The notes under the pieces were generated by a model. That model did no database searches. It saw only the letters and a program-made list of their open reading frames with translations, and was not told the origin of the DNA. The position numbers were made by a program, and so were the translations under genes. A stretch of 64,000 bases of DNA, from the NCBI RefSeq assembly GCF_040689105.1, contig NZ_JBFBVU010000020.1:13990-77989 (forward strand). Reading direction: 5' to 3'. Positions 16,159 to 25,570 of this stretch are shown one piece after another. Within the stretch, counting starts at the first letter, position 1. Every line of letters starts with the position of its first letter. Source of the DNA: Meridianimarinicoccus marinus (GTDB lineage: Bacteria > Pseudomonadota > Alphaproteobacteria > Rhodobacterales > Rhodobacteraceae).

Positions 16159-18029
16159 CGATGACCATCGACATCCTGTCCCGGCGCATGGGGCTGCATC
16201 GGCTGGGCGCCCTGATCGATCCATTTGCCCCGTCCGAGGGGCCGCCGCCGCGTCAGCTGTGGCCGTTTCTGCGCTGGTGCCTGCACGGCACCACCCCGCA
16301 TCTTGCCCTGGCGGCGGCCATCGCCGGGCTGGCGGGCGGGCTGGAGGTTCTCAACGCCGTGCTTCTGGGCGTGGTCATCGACACCGCGCTGGATCATGGC
16401 GCAGAGGGGCTGTTTGCCGCCCATTGGCCGCTGCTGGTCGGCGTGGCGCTGGTGATTCTGCTGGTGCGGCCGCTGATCCTAGGCATCTCCTCGGCGATGC
16501 AGACGGTGGTGATCGCGCCCAATGTCAGCACCCTGGCGCTGAGCCGGCTGCACAAATGGACATTGGGGCAGGCGGTGACCTTTTTCGACAATGATTTCGC
16601 TGGCCGGATCTCGCAGAAAGAGATGCAGTGCAGCCGCGCCGTGGCCGATGTGACCGTGGAATGCCTGAACACGGTGGTGTTTGCGCTGGCCTCGCTGCTG
16701 GCGGCGGCGGTGGTCCTGATCGCGATCGACTGGCGGATTGCGGCGCTGCTGACCCTGTGGATCGCGGGCTACCTGAAATTCATCTCGTGGTGGCTGCCGA
16801 AGATCCGCAGCCGGGCGGCGGGCCGGGCCGGGGCGCGGGCGGCGGCTTCGGGGCTGGTGGTGGACACGATTTCCAACATGCGCACAGTGAAGCTGTTCGC
16901 CAATGATCCGCTGGAAGACGGCAAGGCGATGGCGGCAATTGCGGGCTACCGGGCCAAGGCGCTGACCTTCGGCTATGCCTCGACGTTGTTCCGCTCGTCG
17001 CTGATGGCCATTGCCGGGGTGGTGCCGGTGCTGCTGGTGGGCGGGGTGCTGTACTTCTGGTCGCGCGGCAGCGCCACCCCCGGCGATATCGCGGCGGCGG
17101 GCACCATCGCGATCCGCATTTCGCAGATGACCGGCTGGGTCAGTTTCACGCTGATGGGGATTTACGCCAATCTGGGCGAGATCGAGGACGGGATGCGCAC
17201 CCTGTCGCCCCCGCACACGCTGACCGACGCGCCGGGAGCCCCCGATCTGCCTGCCTCGGCGGCCGATCTGCGCTTTGACGGGGTCAGCTTTGCCTATGGT
17301 CGGGCGCGCGGAGGGGTGTCGGGCATCGATCTGGCCCTGCGTCCGGGCGAAAAGGTCGGGATCGTCGGCGCCTCGGGAGCGGGAAAATCGACGCTGGTCA
17401 GCCTGCTGCTGCGCCTGCACGACGTGGAGGAGGGCCGGGTTCTGGTCGGCGGGCAGGACGTACGCGCGGTGACGCAGGCCAGCCTGCGCCGCCAGATCGC
17501 CATGGTCACGCAGGAAACCGCGCTGTTCAACCGCTCGGCCCGCGAGAACATCCTCTATGGCCGCCCCGCGGCCAGCGAGGGCGAAATGATCGCAGCGGCG
17601 CGCCGGGCCGAGGCGCATGAGTTCATCCTCGGGCTGGAGGATCACAATGGCCGGCGGGGCTATGACGCCCATCTGGGCGAGCGCGGCGTGAAACTGTCGG
17701 GCGGCCAGCGCCAGCGCATCGCCCTGGCCCGCGCCATCCTGAAGGATGCGCCGATCCTGGTGCTGGACGAGGCGACCTCGGCGCTGGACAGCGAGGTCGA
17801 GGCGGCGATCCAGCACGCGCTGGATCAGGTCATGGAGGGCAAGACCGTTCTGGCCATCGCGCATCGGCTGTCGACGCTGGCGCAGATGGACCGGATCGTG
17901 GTGCTGGAGGCCGGGCAGATCGTGGAAACCGGGCCGCATGAGGTGCTGTTGGCGAGGAACGGCCTGTATGCGCGCTATTGGCGGCGGCAGTCGGGCGGGT
18001 TCATCTGCCCTCCCGACGCCGCGGAGTGA
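16155..18029 (+). CDS. ABC exporter, fused membrane and ATPase domains (second of pair)
   Basis: A 624-residue half-transporter paralogous to the gene upstream, starting within its stop codon (ATGA). It has a six-helix membrane domain, Walker A GASGAGKST, signature LSGGQRQRIALAR, Walker B ILVLDEATSALDSE and switch IAHRLST. Both members of the pair keep consensus ATPase residues, unlike many heterodimeric exporters with one degenerate site. The substrate is unknown. A short Rhodobacterales-type intergenic repeat follows the gene. Confidence 0.88.
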   Translation: MTMTIDILSRRMGLHRLGALIDPFAPSEGPPPRQLWPFLRWCLHGTTPHLALAAAIAGLAGGLEVLNAVLLGVVIDTALDHGAEGLFAAHWPLLVGVALVILLVRPLILGISSAMQTVVIAPNVSTLALSRLHKWTLGQAVTFFDNDFAGRISQKEMQCSRAVADVTVECLNTVVFALASLLAAAVVLIAIDWRIAALLTLWIAGYLKFISWWLPKIRSRAAGRAGARAAASGLVVDTISNMRTVKLFANDPLEDGKAMAAIAGYRAKALTFGYASTLFRSSLMAIAGVVPVLLVGGVLYFWSRGSATPGDIAAAGTIAIRISQMTGWVSFTLMGIYANLGEIEDGMRTLSPPHTLTDAPGAPDLPASAADLRFDGVSFAYGRARGGVSGIDLALRPGEKVGIVGASGAGKSTLVSLLLRLHDVEEGRVLVGGQDVRAVTQASLRRQIAMVTQETALFNRSARENILYGRPAASEGEMIAAARRAEAHEFILGLEDHNGRRGYDAHLGERGVKLSGGQRQRIALARAILKDAPILVLDEATSALDSEVEAAIQHALDQVMEGKTVLAIAHRLSTLAQMDRIVVLEAGQIVETGPHEVLLARNGLYARYWRRQSGGFICPPDAAE

Positions 18030-18050
18030 AAGGGCCGGCAGAGTATTCTT

Positions 18051-18083
18051 GCCTCCGGCGGGAGTACTTTTACCAAGAAAAAG
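18051..18083 (+). repeat. Short intergenic repeat, copy 1
   Basis: The stretch begins GCCTCCGGCGGGAGTACTTT and ends in GAAAAAG. A second copy with the same first 16 bases and the same A-rich end lies at 26422-26454. Both sit just downstream of plus-strand genes. The core contains a small hairpin (CTCC, GGC, GGGAG). It looks like a dispersed intergenic element; the role is unknown. Confidence 0.6.
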
Positions 18084-18122
18084 GCCGTTTCCGGCATCGC
18101 CGCACTGGGGTAGAGACGCGCC

Positions 18123-19340
18123 ATGACAGAAGTGACAATCAGCCGTTTGGGGCATCTGGGCGACGGGATCGCCGAAGATGGCACCCTTGTCCCCCTGAGC
18201 TTGCCGGGCGAGGTGGTCATGGGCGAGGTGACCGGCGGGCGCATGGAGGCGCCGGCCATCGTGACACCGTCGGCGGAGCGCGTGGCGGCACCGTGTCGGC
18301 ATTTTCCGGCCTGTGGCGGCTGCGGATTGCAGCATGGCGCGGATGGATTCGTCGCCGAATGGAAAGAAGGCGTGGTGCGGGCGGCGCTGGCGGCGCGCAA
18401 GGTCGCGGCTGAGTTTCGGCCGATCGTGACCTCGCCCGCGCGGTCGCGGCGCCGGGCGGTGCTGTCGGGACGGCGGACCAAGAAGGGTGCTTTGGTCGGA
18501 TTTCACGCGCGCCGGTCCGATACGGTGATCGAGGTGCCCGAATGCCAACTGGTGACGCCCGCGATCCTGGCCGTGAGCGAGACCCTGATCGAGATGACGC
18601 GGGCGGGCGGATCGCGCAAGGGCGAGATCGCCTTCACCGTCACCGAAACCGAAGGCGGGCTGGATGTGGCCGCAACCGGGGGCAAGCCCATGGACCCGGC
18701 GCTGTTCGCCGATATGGTGGGGCTGGCCCATGCGGGGCGCCTGGCGCGGCTGAGCTGGAACGGCGAGCCGGTGGTGACCCTGAGAACGCCGCAGGTCGAT
18801 TTTGACGGGATCGCGGTGACCCTGCCACCGGGCGCGTTTCTGCAGGCCACGGTGGCGGGAGAGGCCGCCCTGCGCGCCGGGGTGACGCAAGCCGTGGGCG
18901 CGGCGCGCCGGATTGCCGATCTGTTTGCGGGCTGTGGCACCTTTGCCCTGCCCCTGGCGCGGCGGGCGCAAGTGCATGCGGTGGAGGGCGACGGCGCGAT
19001 GATCGCCGCGCTGGATGCGGGCTGGCGCGCCGGGCAAGACCTGCACGCGGTGTCGGGCGAGGTGCGCGACCTGTTTCGCCGTCCGTTGATGGCCGCCGAT
19101 CTGAAGCGATTCGATGCCGTGGCCATCGATCCGCCGCGCGCAGGCGCGCAGGCGCAGGTGGCGGAACTGGCGGCCTCGACCGTGCCGGTGGTGGCGGCGG
19201 TGTCCTGCAACCCGGTCAGCTTTGCCCGCGATGCCGAGGTCCTGATCGCGGCGGGCTTCGGTCTGGACTGGGTACAGGTGGTCGACCAGTTCCGCTGGTC
19301 GCCGCATGTGGAACTGGTGGCGCGACTCTCACGCGATTGA
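18123..19340 (+). CDS. Class I SAM-dependent RNA m5U-type methyltransferase (TrmA/RlmD family)
   Basis: A 405-residue RNA methyltransferase. An N-terminal TRAM-like part is followed by an iron-sulfur cysteine cluster (CRHFPACGGCGLQH), then a Rossmann SAM domain with DLFAGCGTFALPLA. The catalytic cysteine lies in SCNPVSFARD, and DPPRAG precedes it. The family methylates uridine C5 in 23S rRNA or tRNA; the target cannot be assigned. It starts 94 bases after the ABC exporter pair. The ion-channel gene follows on the same strand. Confidence 0.88.
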   Translation: MTEVTISRLGHLGDGIAEDGTLVPLSLPGEVVMGEVTGGRMEAPAIVTPSAERVAAPCRHFPACGGCGLQHGADGFVAEWKEGVVRAALAARKVAAEFRPIVTSPARSRRRAVLSGRRTKKGALVGFHARRSDTVIEVPECQLVTPAILAVSETLIEMTRAGGSRKGEIAFTVTETEGGLDVAATGGKPMDPALFADMVGLAHAGRLARLSWNGEPVVTLRTPQVDFDGIAVTLPPGAFLQATVAGEAALRAGVTQAVGAARRIADLFAGCGTFALPLARRAQVHAVEGDGAMIAALDAGWRAGQDLHAVSGEVRDLFRRPLMAADLKRFDAVAIDPPRAGAQAQVAELAASTVPVVAAVSCNPVSFARDAEVLIAAGFGLDWVQVVDQFRWSPHVELVARLSRD

Positions 19341-19424
19341 TTTGAGGTCGGGGCTTGGCGGCCAGCCGGCAGCGCCCATATAGGCCGTGCTGCCCCTGCA
19401 CTGGACTGGAACTGGAGCTTTGAC

Positions 19425-20213
<789 letters not shown>

Positions 20214-20285
20214 GGCTTCCTTCGCGGCCCGCGTCGCCCTATGTTGGTGCTGCGTAAGAAAACAACAGTCGAGCAGGCTTATCAC

Positions 20286-20780
20286 ATGCGCATATTATTG
20301 ACCGTACTGCTGCTTTTCGGTGTGCTCAGCACATCGGCGTGCAGTTCCTCTAAGTTCAAATCCTATGACGGGCCCGAGGTGACGCAGCTGTTCATCTCGA
20401 AAGAGAATCGCAAGCTGTACCTGCTGAACGGCAAGGACATCCTGGCGGATTACGACATCAAGCTGGGGTTCGCGCCGCAGGGCCACAAGCAGATGCGCGG
20501 GGACGGGCGGACGCCGGAAGGCTTCTACCTGATCAACCGCCGCAATCCCAACAGCAGCTATCACCTGTCGTTGGGCATTTCCTATCCCAACCGCCGCGAT
20601 GTCGAGGCGGCCAAATCGGTCGGGCTGGATCCCGGCGGGGATATCTTCATCCATGGGGCCAACAGCAAGGGGCCGAACGGCGGCGACTGGACCGCCGGGT
20701 GCATTGCAGTGAAGGACAGCGAGATCGAAGAGATCTACGCGATGGTGAAGGACGGCACGCCGATCTACATCGCGCCGTGA
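20286..20780 (+). CDS. L,D-transpeptidase-family lipoprotein
   Basis: A 164-residue YkuD-domain protein. The N-terminus is a lipoprotein signal (lipobox LSTSAC), so it is tethered to a membrane in the periplasm. The catalytic motif is seen as IHGANSK and DWTAGCIAV, where Cys is the nucleophile and His its partner. Such enzymes cross-link or trim peptidoglycan or attach lipoproteins. The ATG at 20286 is used because it begins the signal peptide; the upstream in-frame ATG at 20241 does not. A strong terminator hairpin follows the stop codon. Confidence 0.88.
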   Translation: MRILLTVLLLFGVLSTSACSSSKFKSYDGPEVTQLFISKENRKLYLLNGKDILADYDIKLGFAPQGHKQMRGDGRTPEGFYLINRRNPNSSYHLSLGISYPNRRDVEAAKSVGLDPGGDIFIHGANSKGPNGGDWTAGCIAVKDSEIEEIYAMVKDGTPIYIAP

Positions 20781-20828
20781 CGCGGCGCGTGTGGGGCGGG
20801 TCGCCCTGACCCCCAGAAGATCCGGATA

Positions 20829-20852
20829 TCGCGCCCCTTGGGGCGCGATTTT
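20829..20852 (+). terminator. Rho-independent terminator after the L,D-transpeptidase gene
   Basis: A perfect nine-base stem, TCGCGCCCC and GGGGCGCGA with a TT loop, is followed by four T residues. It ends transcription of the plus-strand transpeptidase gene just before the convergent CAP-domain gene. Confidence 0.75.
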
Positions 20853-20856
20853 CGGT

Positions 20857-21372
20857 TCAGAACCCGGCGCTTGGGGCCACGCCGCCGCCGGCACTGCCCA
20901 GCGTGATGCACCACCAGATCAGTCCGGAATTGTCCTGTTTCCAGCCAAAGCCCATGTCGGTGGCGGCGGGGTCAAGGATCTCGTCGCCCCAGGCGCCATC
21001 GTCGACCCAGGCGGCAAGGGTTTCCAGCTCGGTCTCGTAGGACTGGGAATAGATCTCGGCCACCAGCGCACCGTTGTAGCCCGACCGCGCCACCCGGTTG
21101 TAGGGGTTCGAACGATCGGATCCATAGGACCAGGCCCGGCCCTGCCGCGACATATCGTTGGCATGGGTCTCGGCGGCCGAGGTCAGCTGTGCATTCAGGC
21201 GCAGGGGCGGGGCCCCCTTGCCGGCGCGCAGCGCATTGACCGAATCAAGCATCCGGTACTGAACTTCGGCCTTGTCGCCGGCGCGCAGCACATAGACCCC
21301 GGACTTGTTCACGCTGGGGCCTGTGTCACAGGCGGCCAAAGCCAGCATTACCAGAAAGGCACGGCGCTTCAT
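20857..21372 (-). CDS. CAP (SCP/PR-1) domain lipoprotein
   Basis: A 171-residue secreted protein. The first 15 residues form a lipoprotein signal (LALAAC). The CAP domain follows, with LNAQLTSAAETHANDM and the late WVDDGAWGDEILDP region, and a C-terminal WWCITLG strand. CAP proteins are extracellular or periplasmic and have diverse roles; the bacterial group is poorly characterised. It lies between two L,D-transpeptidase genes, which hints at a cell-envelope role. It converges on the first of them. Confidence 0.85.
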   Translation of the reverse strand: MKRRAFLVMLALAACDTGPSVNKSGVYVLRAGDKAEVQYRMLDSVNALRAGKGAPPLRLNAQLTSAAETHANDMSRQGRAWSYGSDRSNPYNRVARSGYNGALVAEIYSQSYETELETLAAWVDDGAWGDEILDPAATDMGFGWKQDNSGLIWWCITLGSAGGGVAPSAGF

Positions 21373-21516
21373 CTTGATCCTCCGTCAGGTCCCGAATCCC
21401 TACCGCGCATCCGGAAGCAACACAAACAGTCTGACGGATTTACGGCGAGTTGATTTGAGGATGTTTCGCCCCAACACTATAGAAGACGCAAGAGAACCCT
21501 TGAGAGTTGGAAGCAA

Positions 21517-22110
21517 ATGTCACAATCGAGCAATAGAGACGTGAAACGGCGCCAGCTGTTGATGATGACAGCAGGCTTTGTCGCCACCCCGGCGATTCTG
21601 CGGGCCCAGGACGGCGGCCTGCCGCTGGACGAAGAGGAAGCCCCGGTCAAGCGCAACGTGTCCGGATTCCGCGCCCACACGTGGCAGCCGTACTTCGACA
21701 GCCTGAGAAACGGCGCGATTCTGGTCGATACCAAGTCGCGCACCCTGCACTACTGGTCCGATGACGAGACGATCGTGCGGGTCTATCCCACGTCGGTGCC
21801 GCTGTCCGAGGAACTGACGCGGCGCGGCCGCACCAGCGTGACCCAGAAGGTCGAAGGCCCCGGCTGGGCGCCGACGCCATCGATGAAAAAGCGCAATCCG
21901 GAGTGGCCCGACTACGTGCCGCCGGGCCCCGACAACCCCCTTGGCACCCATGCGCTGTACCTGTCTTGGAAATATTATCGCATCCACGGCACCCATGACA
22001 CGCGCAAGATCGGGCGGCAGTCGTCGAACGGCTGCATCGGGCTTTACAACGAAGATATCGCCGAACTTTTCGAGCTGGCGAAGGTCGGAACACAGGTTCT
22101 GCTTATCTGA
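21517..22110 (+). CDS. L,D-transpeptidase (YkuD domain), Tat-type leader
   Basis: A 197-residue YkuD-domain protein. The N-terminus (KRRQLLMMTAGFVA) resembles a twin-arginine signal with a cleavage site near ILRAQ. The catalytic region is YRIHGTHDTRKIG followed by SSNGCIGLYN, with the active-site Cys and both His/Arg partners. It would act on peptidoglycan in the periplasm, probably forming 3-3 cross-links. It diverges from the CAP lipoprotein gene and is the second transpeptidase gene in 2 kb, although the two are not close copies. Confidence 0.9.
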   Translation: MSQSSNRDVKRRQLLMMTAGFVATPAILRAQDGGLPLDEEEAPVKRNVSGFRAHTWQPYFDSLRNGAILVDTKSRTLHYWSDDETIVRVYPTSVPLSEELTRRGRTSVTQKVEGPGWAPTPSMKKRNPEWPDYVPPGPDNPLGTHALYLSWKYYRIHGTHDTRKIGRQSSNGCIGLYNEDIAELFELAKVGTQVLLI

Positions 22111-22150
22111 GGCGGAATTGCATCACCTCGTTGATTGTGCGTAACTTCTG

Positions 22151-22180
22151 TTGCGTTGGCCGGAAATCCACGGCTATAGG
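22151..22180 (+). promoter_or_regulatory. Candidate promoter for small exported protein
   Basis: A TTGCGT box at 22151-22156 and a TATAGG box at 22175-22180 are separated by 18 bases, giving an untranslated leader of about 70 bases before the ATG at 22256. This is a pattern match only. Confidence 0.35.
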
Positions 22181-22255
22181 ATTCACACGAGGTACAGTTT
22201 TCCGTCGTCCGTAGTCCTCAATCATTTCAGCGGGCGGCAACTACTGGAGGTCAAC

Positions 22256-22438
22256 ATGAAGAAACTTGCACTTGCCGCCGCACTCGCAGTTACCGCATCC
22301 ACCGCAGCTTACGCTGGCGGCCTGGAAGAGCCGGTTGTCGAGCCTGTCATCATCGAAGAAGATACGTCGGGTTCGGGCGGCGCATGGGTTATCCCCGTGG
22401 TCCTGCTGGCCCTGATCGGTGCCGCAGCTGCTTCCTAA
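22256..22438 (+). CDS. Small exported membrane-anchored protein, unknown function
   Basis: A 60-residue protein with a clear signal peptide (MKKLALAAALAVTASTAAYA), a short acidic and valine-rich middle, and a C-terminal hydrophobic segment (WVIPVVLLALIGAAAAS). It would be exported and held in the membrane by its tail. The ATG at 22256 has a TGGAGG ribosome-binding site five to ten bases upstream. It has its own terminator at 22459. Similar short Gly/Pro/Glu-type proteins occur in Rhodobacterales, but no function is known to me. Confidence 0.75.
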   Translation: MKKLALAAALAVTASTAAYAGGLEEPVVEPVIIEEDTSGSGGAWVIPVVLLALIGAAAAS

Positions 22439-22458
22439 TCCTTAGGAACACGAATGCA

Positions 22459-22486
22459 AAAGGGCGGCCCCAACGGGCCGCCCTTT
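22459..22486 (+). terminator. Rho-independent terminator after small exported protein gene
   Basis: A perfect 12-base stem (AAAGGGCGGCCC and GGGCCGCCCTTT) with a CAAC loop. It follows the small protein gene and faces the end of hemH, so it may serve both strands. Confidence 0.8.
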
Positions 22487-22519
22487 ACATTTTCAGGGCG
22501 CGGAAACGCGCCGCGCGGG

Positions 22520-23575
22520 TCAGATCCAGCCTTGCAGATTGCGCGCGATCACGCCGGTCAGCGCGTCGATATGGGCGTCGTCATCGTTCAGGCAGGGAAC
22601 ATAGGTGAAGGATTCGCCGCCGGCCTCTTCAAAGCTTTCGCGGATCTCTTCGTTGATTTCCTCAAGGGTTTCGATGCAATCGGCCGAAAACGCCGGGGCA
22701 ATCACCGCGATGCGCTTCTTGCCGGTCTTCGCCAGTCTCGCGACCTCTTCCACCGTATAGGGCTTGAGCCATTCCTCGGGGCCGAAGCGCGACTGGAAAG
22801 TCGTGGTGATGGCGTCATCGTCCCAGCCCAGCCGTTCCTTCAGCAGCCGCGTCGTTTTCTGGCACTGGCAGTGATAGGGATCGCCCTCCATCAGGTAGCG
22901 CTGCGGCAGCCCGTGGTAGGAGCACACCAGCACATCCGGGCGCTGCTCGATCTGCCCATAGGCGCGTTCCACCGACTGGGCCAGCGCGTCGATATAGGCC
23001 GGATCGTCAAAATAGGGCGGCACCGTGCGCGTCGCCGGCTGCCATTTCTCTTTCATCAGGGCGCGGAAGAACTGGTCGTTGGCCGTGGCTGTCGTGGCAC
23101 CCGCGTATTGCGGGTACAGCGGGAAGAACAGGATCTTGTCGCAGCCCTTGGCCACCATCTCACGAAGTTTTGAAGGCGTGGACGGATTGCCGTAGCGCAT
23201 GCAGAAATCGACCTCCACGGCGTCGCCGTAGCGGGCTTTCAGGGCGTCGGTGATTTTGGCGGTCTGGGCCTTGGTGATGGTCATCAGCGGGCTTTCACCG
23301 GCCTCGTGGTTCCAGATCGATTCGTAGGCCTCGCCCGAGGTGCGGGGCCGTTTCGACAGGATCACCAGTTGCAGCAGCGGCTGCCAGAACCACGGGCTGT
23401 AATCAATGACGCGGCGATCCGAGAGGAATTCGTTCAGGTAGCGGCGCATCGACCAATAGTCGGTGCCATCGGGCGTGCCCAGATTGGCCAGCAGGACGCC
23501 CAGCTTGCGGGCGCGGACCGGCGGATGATCGCCCGGCAGGTGCGGATTGGAACCGTCGGTGGTCTGGTCTTTCAT
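22520..23575 (-). CDS. hemH: Ferrochelatase
   Basis: A 351-residue ferrochelatase, which inserts ferrous iron into protoporphyrin IX in the last step of haem synthesis. The start motif VLLANLGTPDGTDY, the catalytic SYHGLPQRY (His) and the acidic EINEEIRESF region are all present. The ATG at 23575 is chosen; an in-frame start 12 codons upstream would add unconserved residues. Length is usual for proteobacterial HemH. It reads towards the terminator at 22459. Confidence 0.95.
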   Translation of the reverse strand: MKDQTTDGSNPHLPGDHPPVRARKLGVLLANLGTPDGTDYWSMRRYLNEFLSDRRVIDYSPWFWQPLLQLVILSKRPRTSGEAYESIWNHEAGESPLMTITKAQTAKITDALKARYGDAVEVDFCMRYGNPSTPSKLREMVAKGCDKILFFPLYPQYAGATTATANDQFFRALMKEKWQPATRTVPPYFDDPAYIDALAQSVERAYGQIEQRPDVLVCSYHGLPQRYLMEGDPYHCQCQKTTRLLKERLGWDDDAITTTFQSRFGPEEWLKPYTVEEVARLAKTGKKRIAVIAPAFSADCIETLEEINEEIRESFEEAGGESFTYVPCLNDDDAHIDALTGVIARNLQGWI

Positions 23576-23672
23576 GTGTTCTGGCTTCCCGGTGGCTGTT
23601 GCGTCCAGCATAGGTGGCGTCCCCGTGTGTTCAAGCGATGCCTATGGGCAGGTAGAGGCACCGCCGGGGTCG

Positions 23673-24518
23673 TCAATCCGACCCGTCGCCGGGCAATTTG
23701 ACTTCATCGGTGTTCAGCGCATCAGCCAGACGCGCGGCGGCGCTGCCGGGGCGCAGGGGCTTGGGCTGGTCTTCGGCGGGGGCCCAGCCGGTCAGGGCAA
23801 TGATTTCGGCGGTGGCGGCGATGCGCCCGTCGGGGCGGGCGAAGGTCAGGGCGTAAAGCTCGATCGCGCGCAGCATCACCGCGCGGGGGGTGAAGCTGCG
23901 CGTACGGCCGGTCAGGGCGTTGGTTTCGCCCATGGCCCGAAGATCCCACATCAGGCCCAGCGGCGAGGGATAGAGCACGTCGCGCCGCCAGCTGTCGGCC
24001 ACCGGCAGCGCGAATCCTGCCCGTTGCAGCAGCGCGCCCAGATCGCGGATCTCTCCCATGGGGGCCACGCGGGGCGACAGGCCGCCGCGCAGCTCCGCCT
24101 CGGCGCTGCCAAGGCACTGACGCAGCTCCTGCAGGCTCTGGCCGCCATAGGTCAGGCCCAAGAACAGCCCGTCGGGGCACAGGGCGCGGCGGGACTGAAT
24201 CAACTGGCCCACCGGATCATTGGCCCAGTGCAGCGCCAGCGCGTGGATCACCAGGTCATGGGCGCCGCGGTCCAGATCCAGCGTGTCAGTATCCTCGACC
24301 ACCTTCGCGTCGGGGAAGGCGCGTCGCCAGAAATCGGGCTGGCCGGTGACGATCGCGGGCCGGGTAAACGTCCTGTTAACCTCGGCGAGCCTCTCCTGAA
24401 TCTCGTCCAGCGCGTCTTGGTGCAGGAACAGCGCCGGGGCCTTGTGGGCCCGCGCGCGGGCGCGATGGCGGCGCAGGGCAGGACGGTCGGTAAGCGGAGG
24501 GCGGTGATCGGATGGCAT
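23673..24518 (-). CDS. SAM-dependent methyltransferase-like protein (BioC-like)
   Basis: A 281-residue protein with a methyltransferase-type fold: LDLDRGAHDLVIHALALHW and the following PDGLFLGLTYGG match the post-motif region of class I methyltransferases of the BioC/NDUFAF5-like group. The usual glycine-rich SAM motif is weak, so activity is uncertain. The start codon (24516-24518) overlaps that of the divergent comF-like gene within the seven bases ATGGCAT. A role in biotin synthesis or complex I assembly would be a guess. Confidence 0.72.
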   Translation of the reverse strand: MPSDHRPPLTDRPALRRHRARARAHKAPALFLHQDALDEIQERLAEVNRTFTRPAIVTGQPDFWRRAFPDAKVVEDTDTLDLDRGAHDLVIHALALHWANDPVGQLIQSRRALCPDGLFLGLTYGGQSLQELRQCLGSAEAELRGGLSPRVAPMGEIRDLGALLQRAGFALPVADSWRRDVLYPSPLGLMWDLRAMGETNALTGRTRSFTPRAVMLRAIELYALTFARPDGRIAATAEIIALTGWAPAEDQPKPLRPGSAAARLADALNTDEVKLPGDGSD

Positions 24519-25276
24519 CCTCGGGATCCTTGCAGGGCGGCGCGCGGTTGCGCGCCGTGGTTCGGGCCGGGCTGGCGACAGTCTTCCCGCCGCAATGCCT
24601 GCTTTGCGGGGCGCTTGTCCAGACCGAAGGCGGGTTGTGCGGCCCCTGCTGGCGCGACACGCCGTTCTGCCACGGGCTGCGCTGTGACTTGTGCGGGGTG
24701 CCGCTGCCGGGGGAAGATCCGGGATTTTCAATCGCCTGCGACGATTGCCGGGGGCTGGATCGGCCCTGGGTGCAGGGCCGCAGCGTGATGATCTACGACC
24801 ACGGCGCGCGGCGGCTGGTGCTGGCGCTGAAACATGGCGACCGGCTGGATCTGGCGCCGGCGCTGGCGGGCTGGATGGCGGTGAAGGCGCAGGCGCTTCT
24901 GCTCCCGGACACGCTGGTCGTGCCGGTTCCGGCGCATCGCTGGCGGTTGTTCCGGCGGCGCTACAACCAGGCGGCGGTGCTGGCCACGGCCCTGGCCGCA
25001 CGGCTGGAACGCCCGGTGCTGCCCGACCTGCTGCGCCGCCCGCGCGCCACCGCGCCGCAGGATCGCAAGAGCGTCGGCGACAGATATGCCGCCATGACCG
25101 GGGCTTTTGCCGTTTCCGACCGGCATCGGGCGCGGATCGCAGGCGCCGAGGTGCTGCTGGTGGATGACGTGATGACCTCGGGCGCGACGCTGGATGCCTG
25201 CGCGCGGGTCTGTCTGGAGGCGGGTGCGGCCAATGTTCGCGTGATCGCACTGGCGCGCGCGGTCCGGGATGCCTAA
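24512..25276 (+). CDS. ComF family phosphoribosyltransferase-like protein
   Basis: A 254-residue ComF/GntX-type protein. Four cysteine pairs in the first 80 residues (CLLCG, CGPC, CDLCG, CDDC) form zinc-finger-like sites. The C-terminal half is a phosphoribosyltransferase fold with the PRPP motif VLLVDDVMTSGAT and the family's RRYNQAAVLA segment. Relatives act in DNA uptake during transformation. Co-transcribed genes for glutaredoxin and a nitrilase-like hydrolase follow. Its start codon lies within the start region of the opposite methyltransferase-like gene. Confidence 0.88.
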   Translation: MASSGSLQGGARLRAVVRAGLATVFPPQCLLCGALVQTEGGLCGPCWRDTPFCHGLRCDLCGVPLPGEDPGFSIACDDCRGLDRPWVQGRSVMIYDHGARRLVLALKHGDRLDLAPALAGWMAVKAQALLLPDTLVVPVPAHRWRLFRRRYNQAAVLATALAARLERPVLPDLLRRPRATAPQDRKSVGDRYAAMTGAFAVSDRHRARIAGAEVLLVDDVMTSGATLDACARVCLEAGAANVRVIALARAVRDA

Positions 25277-25308
25277 ATCAGGGTCACCACAAAGGATGAG
25301 ACCCGACC

Positions 25309-25566
25309 ATGCAGACGATCGAGATCTATACCAGCCCCACCTGCGGCTTCTGTCACGCCGCCAAGCGGCTGCTGTCCGCCAAGGGCGTGAGTTTTACCGA
25401 GTACGACGTCGCCCGCACGCCTGGGCTGCGCCAGAAGATGATGCAGCGCGCCAATGGCCGCCACACGGTGCCGCAGATTTTCGTGGGCAAGACCCATGTG
25501 GGCGGCTGCGATGATCTCTATGCACTGGACAGCTCCGGCAAGCTCGATCGCCTGCTGAGGGGGTGA
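25309..25566 (+). CDS. grxC: Glutaredoxin 3
   Basis: An 85-residue glutaredoxin with the GSH-binding motifs TVPQIFVG and GGCDDL. The active site reads CGFC rather than the more common CPYC, keeping both cysteines. It reduces disulfides with glutathione in the cytoplasm. It starts 32 bases after comF and ends four bases before the hydrolase gene, so it sits in the same operon. Confidence 0.92.
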   Translation: MQTIEIYTSPTCGFCHAAKRLLSAKGVSFTEYDVARTPGLRQKMMQRANGRHTVPQIFVGKTHVGGCDDLYALDSSGKLDRLLRG

Positions 25567-25570
25567 GGCG

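Noticed and set aside
16479..19307. A 942-codon open frame antisense to the ABC exporter and methyltransferase genes
   Set aside because: It mirrors GC-rich coding DNA, has no recognisable motif and a His/Arg/Gln-rich composition typical of antisense frames; the plus-strand genes have full catalytic motifs.
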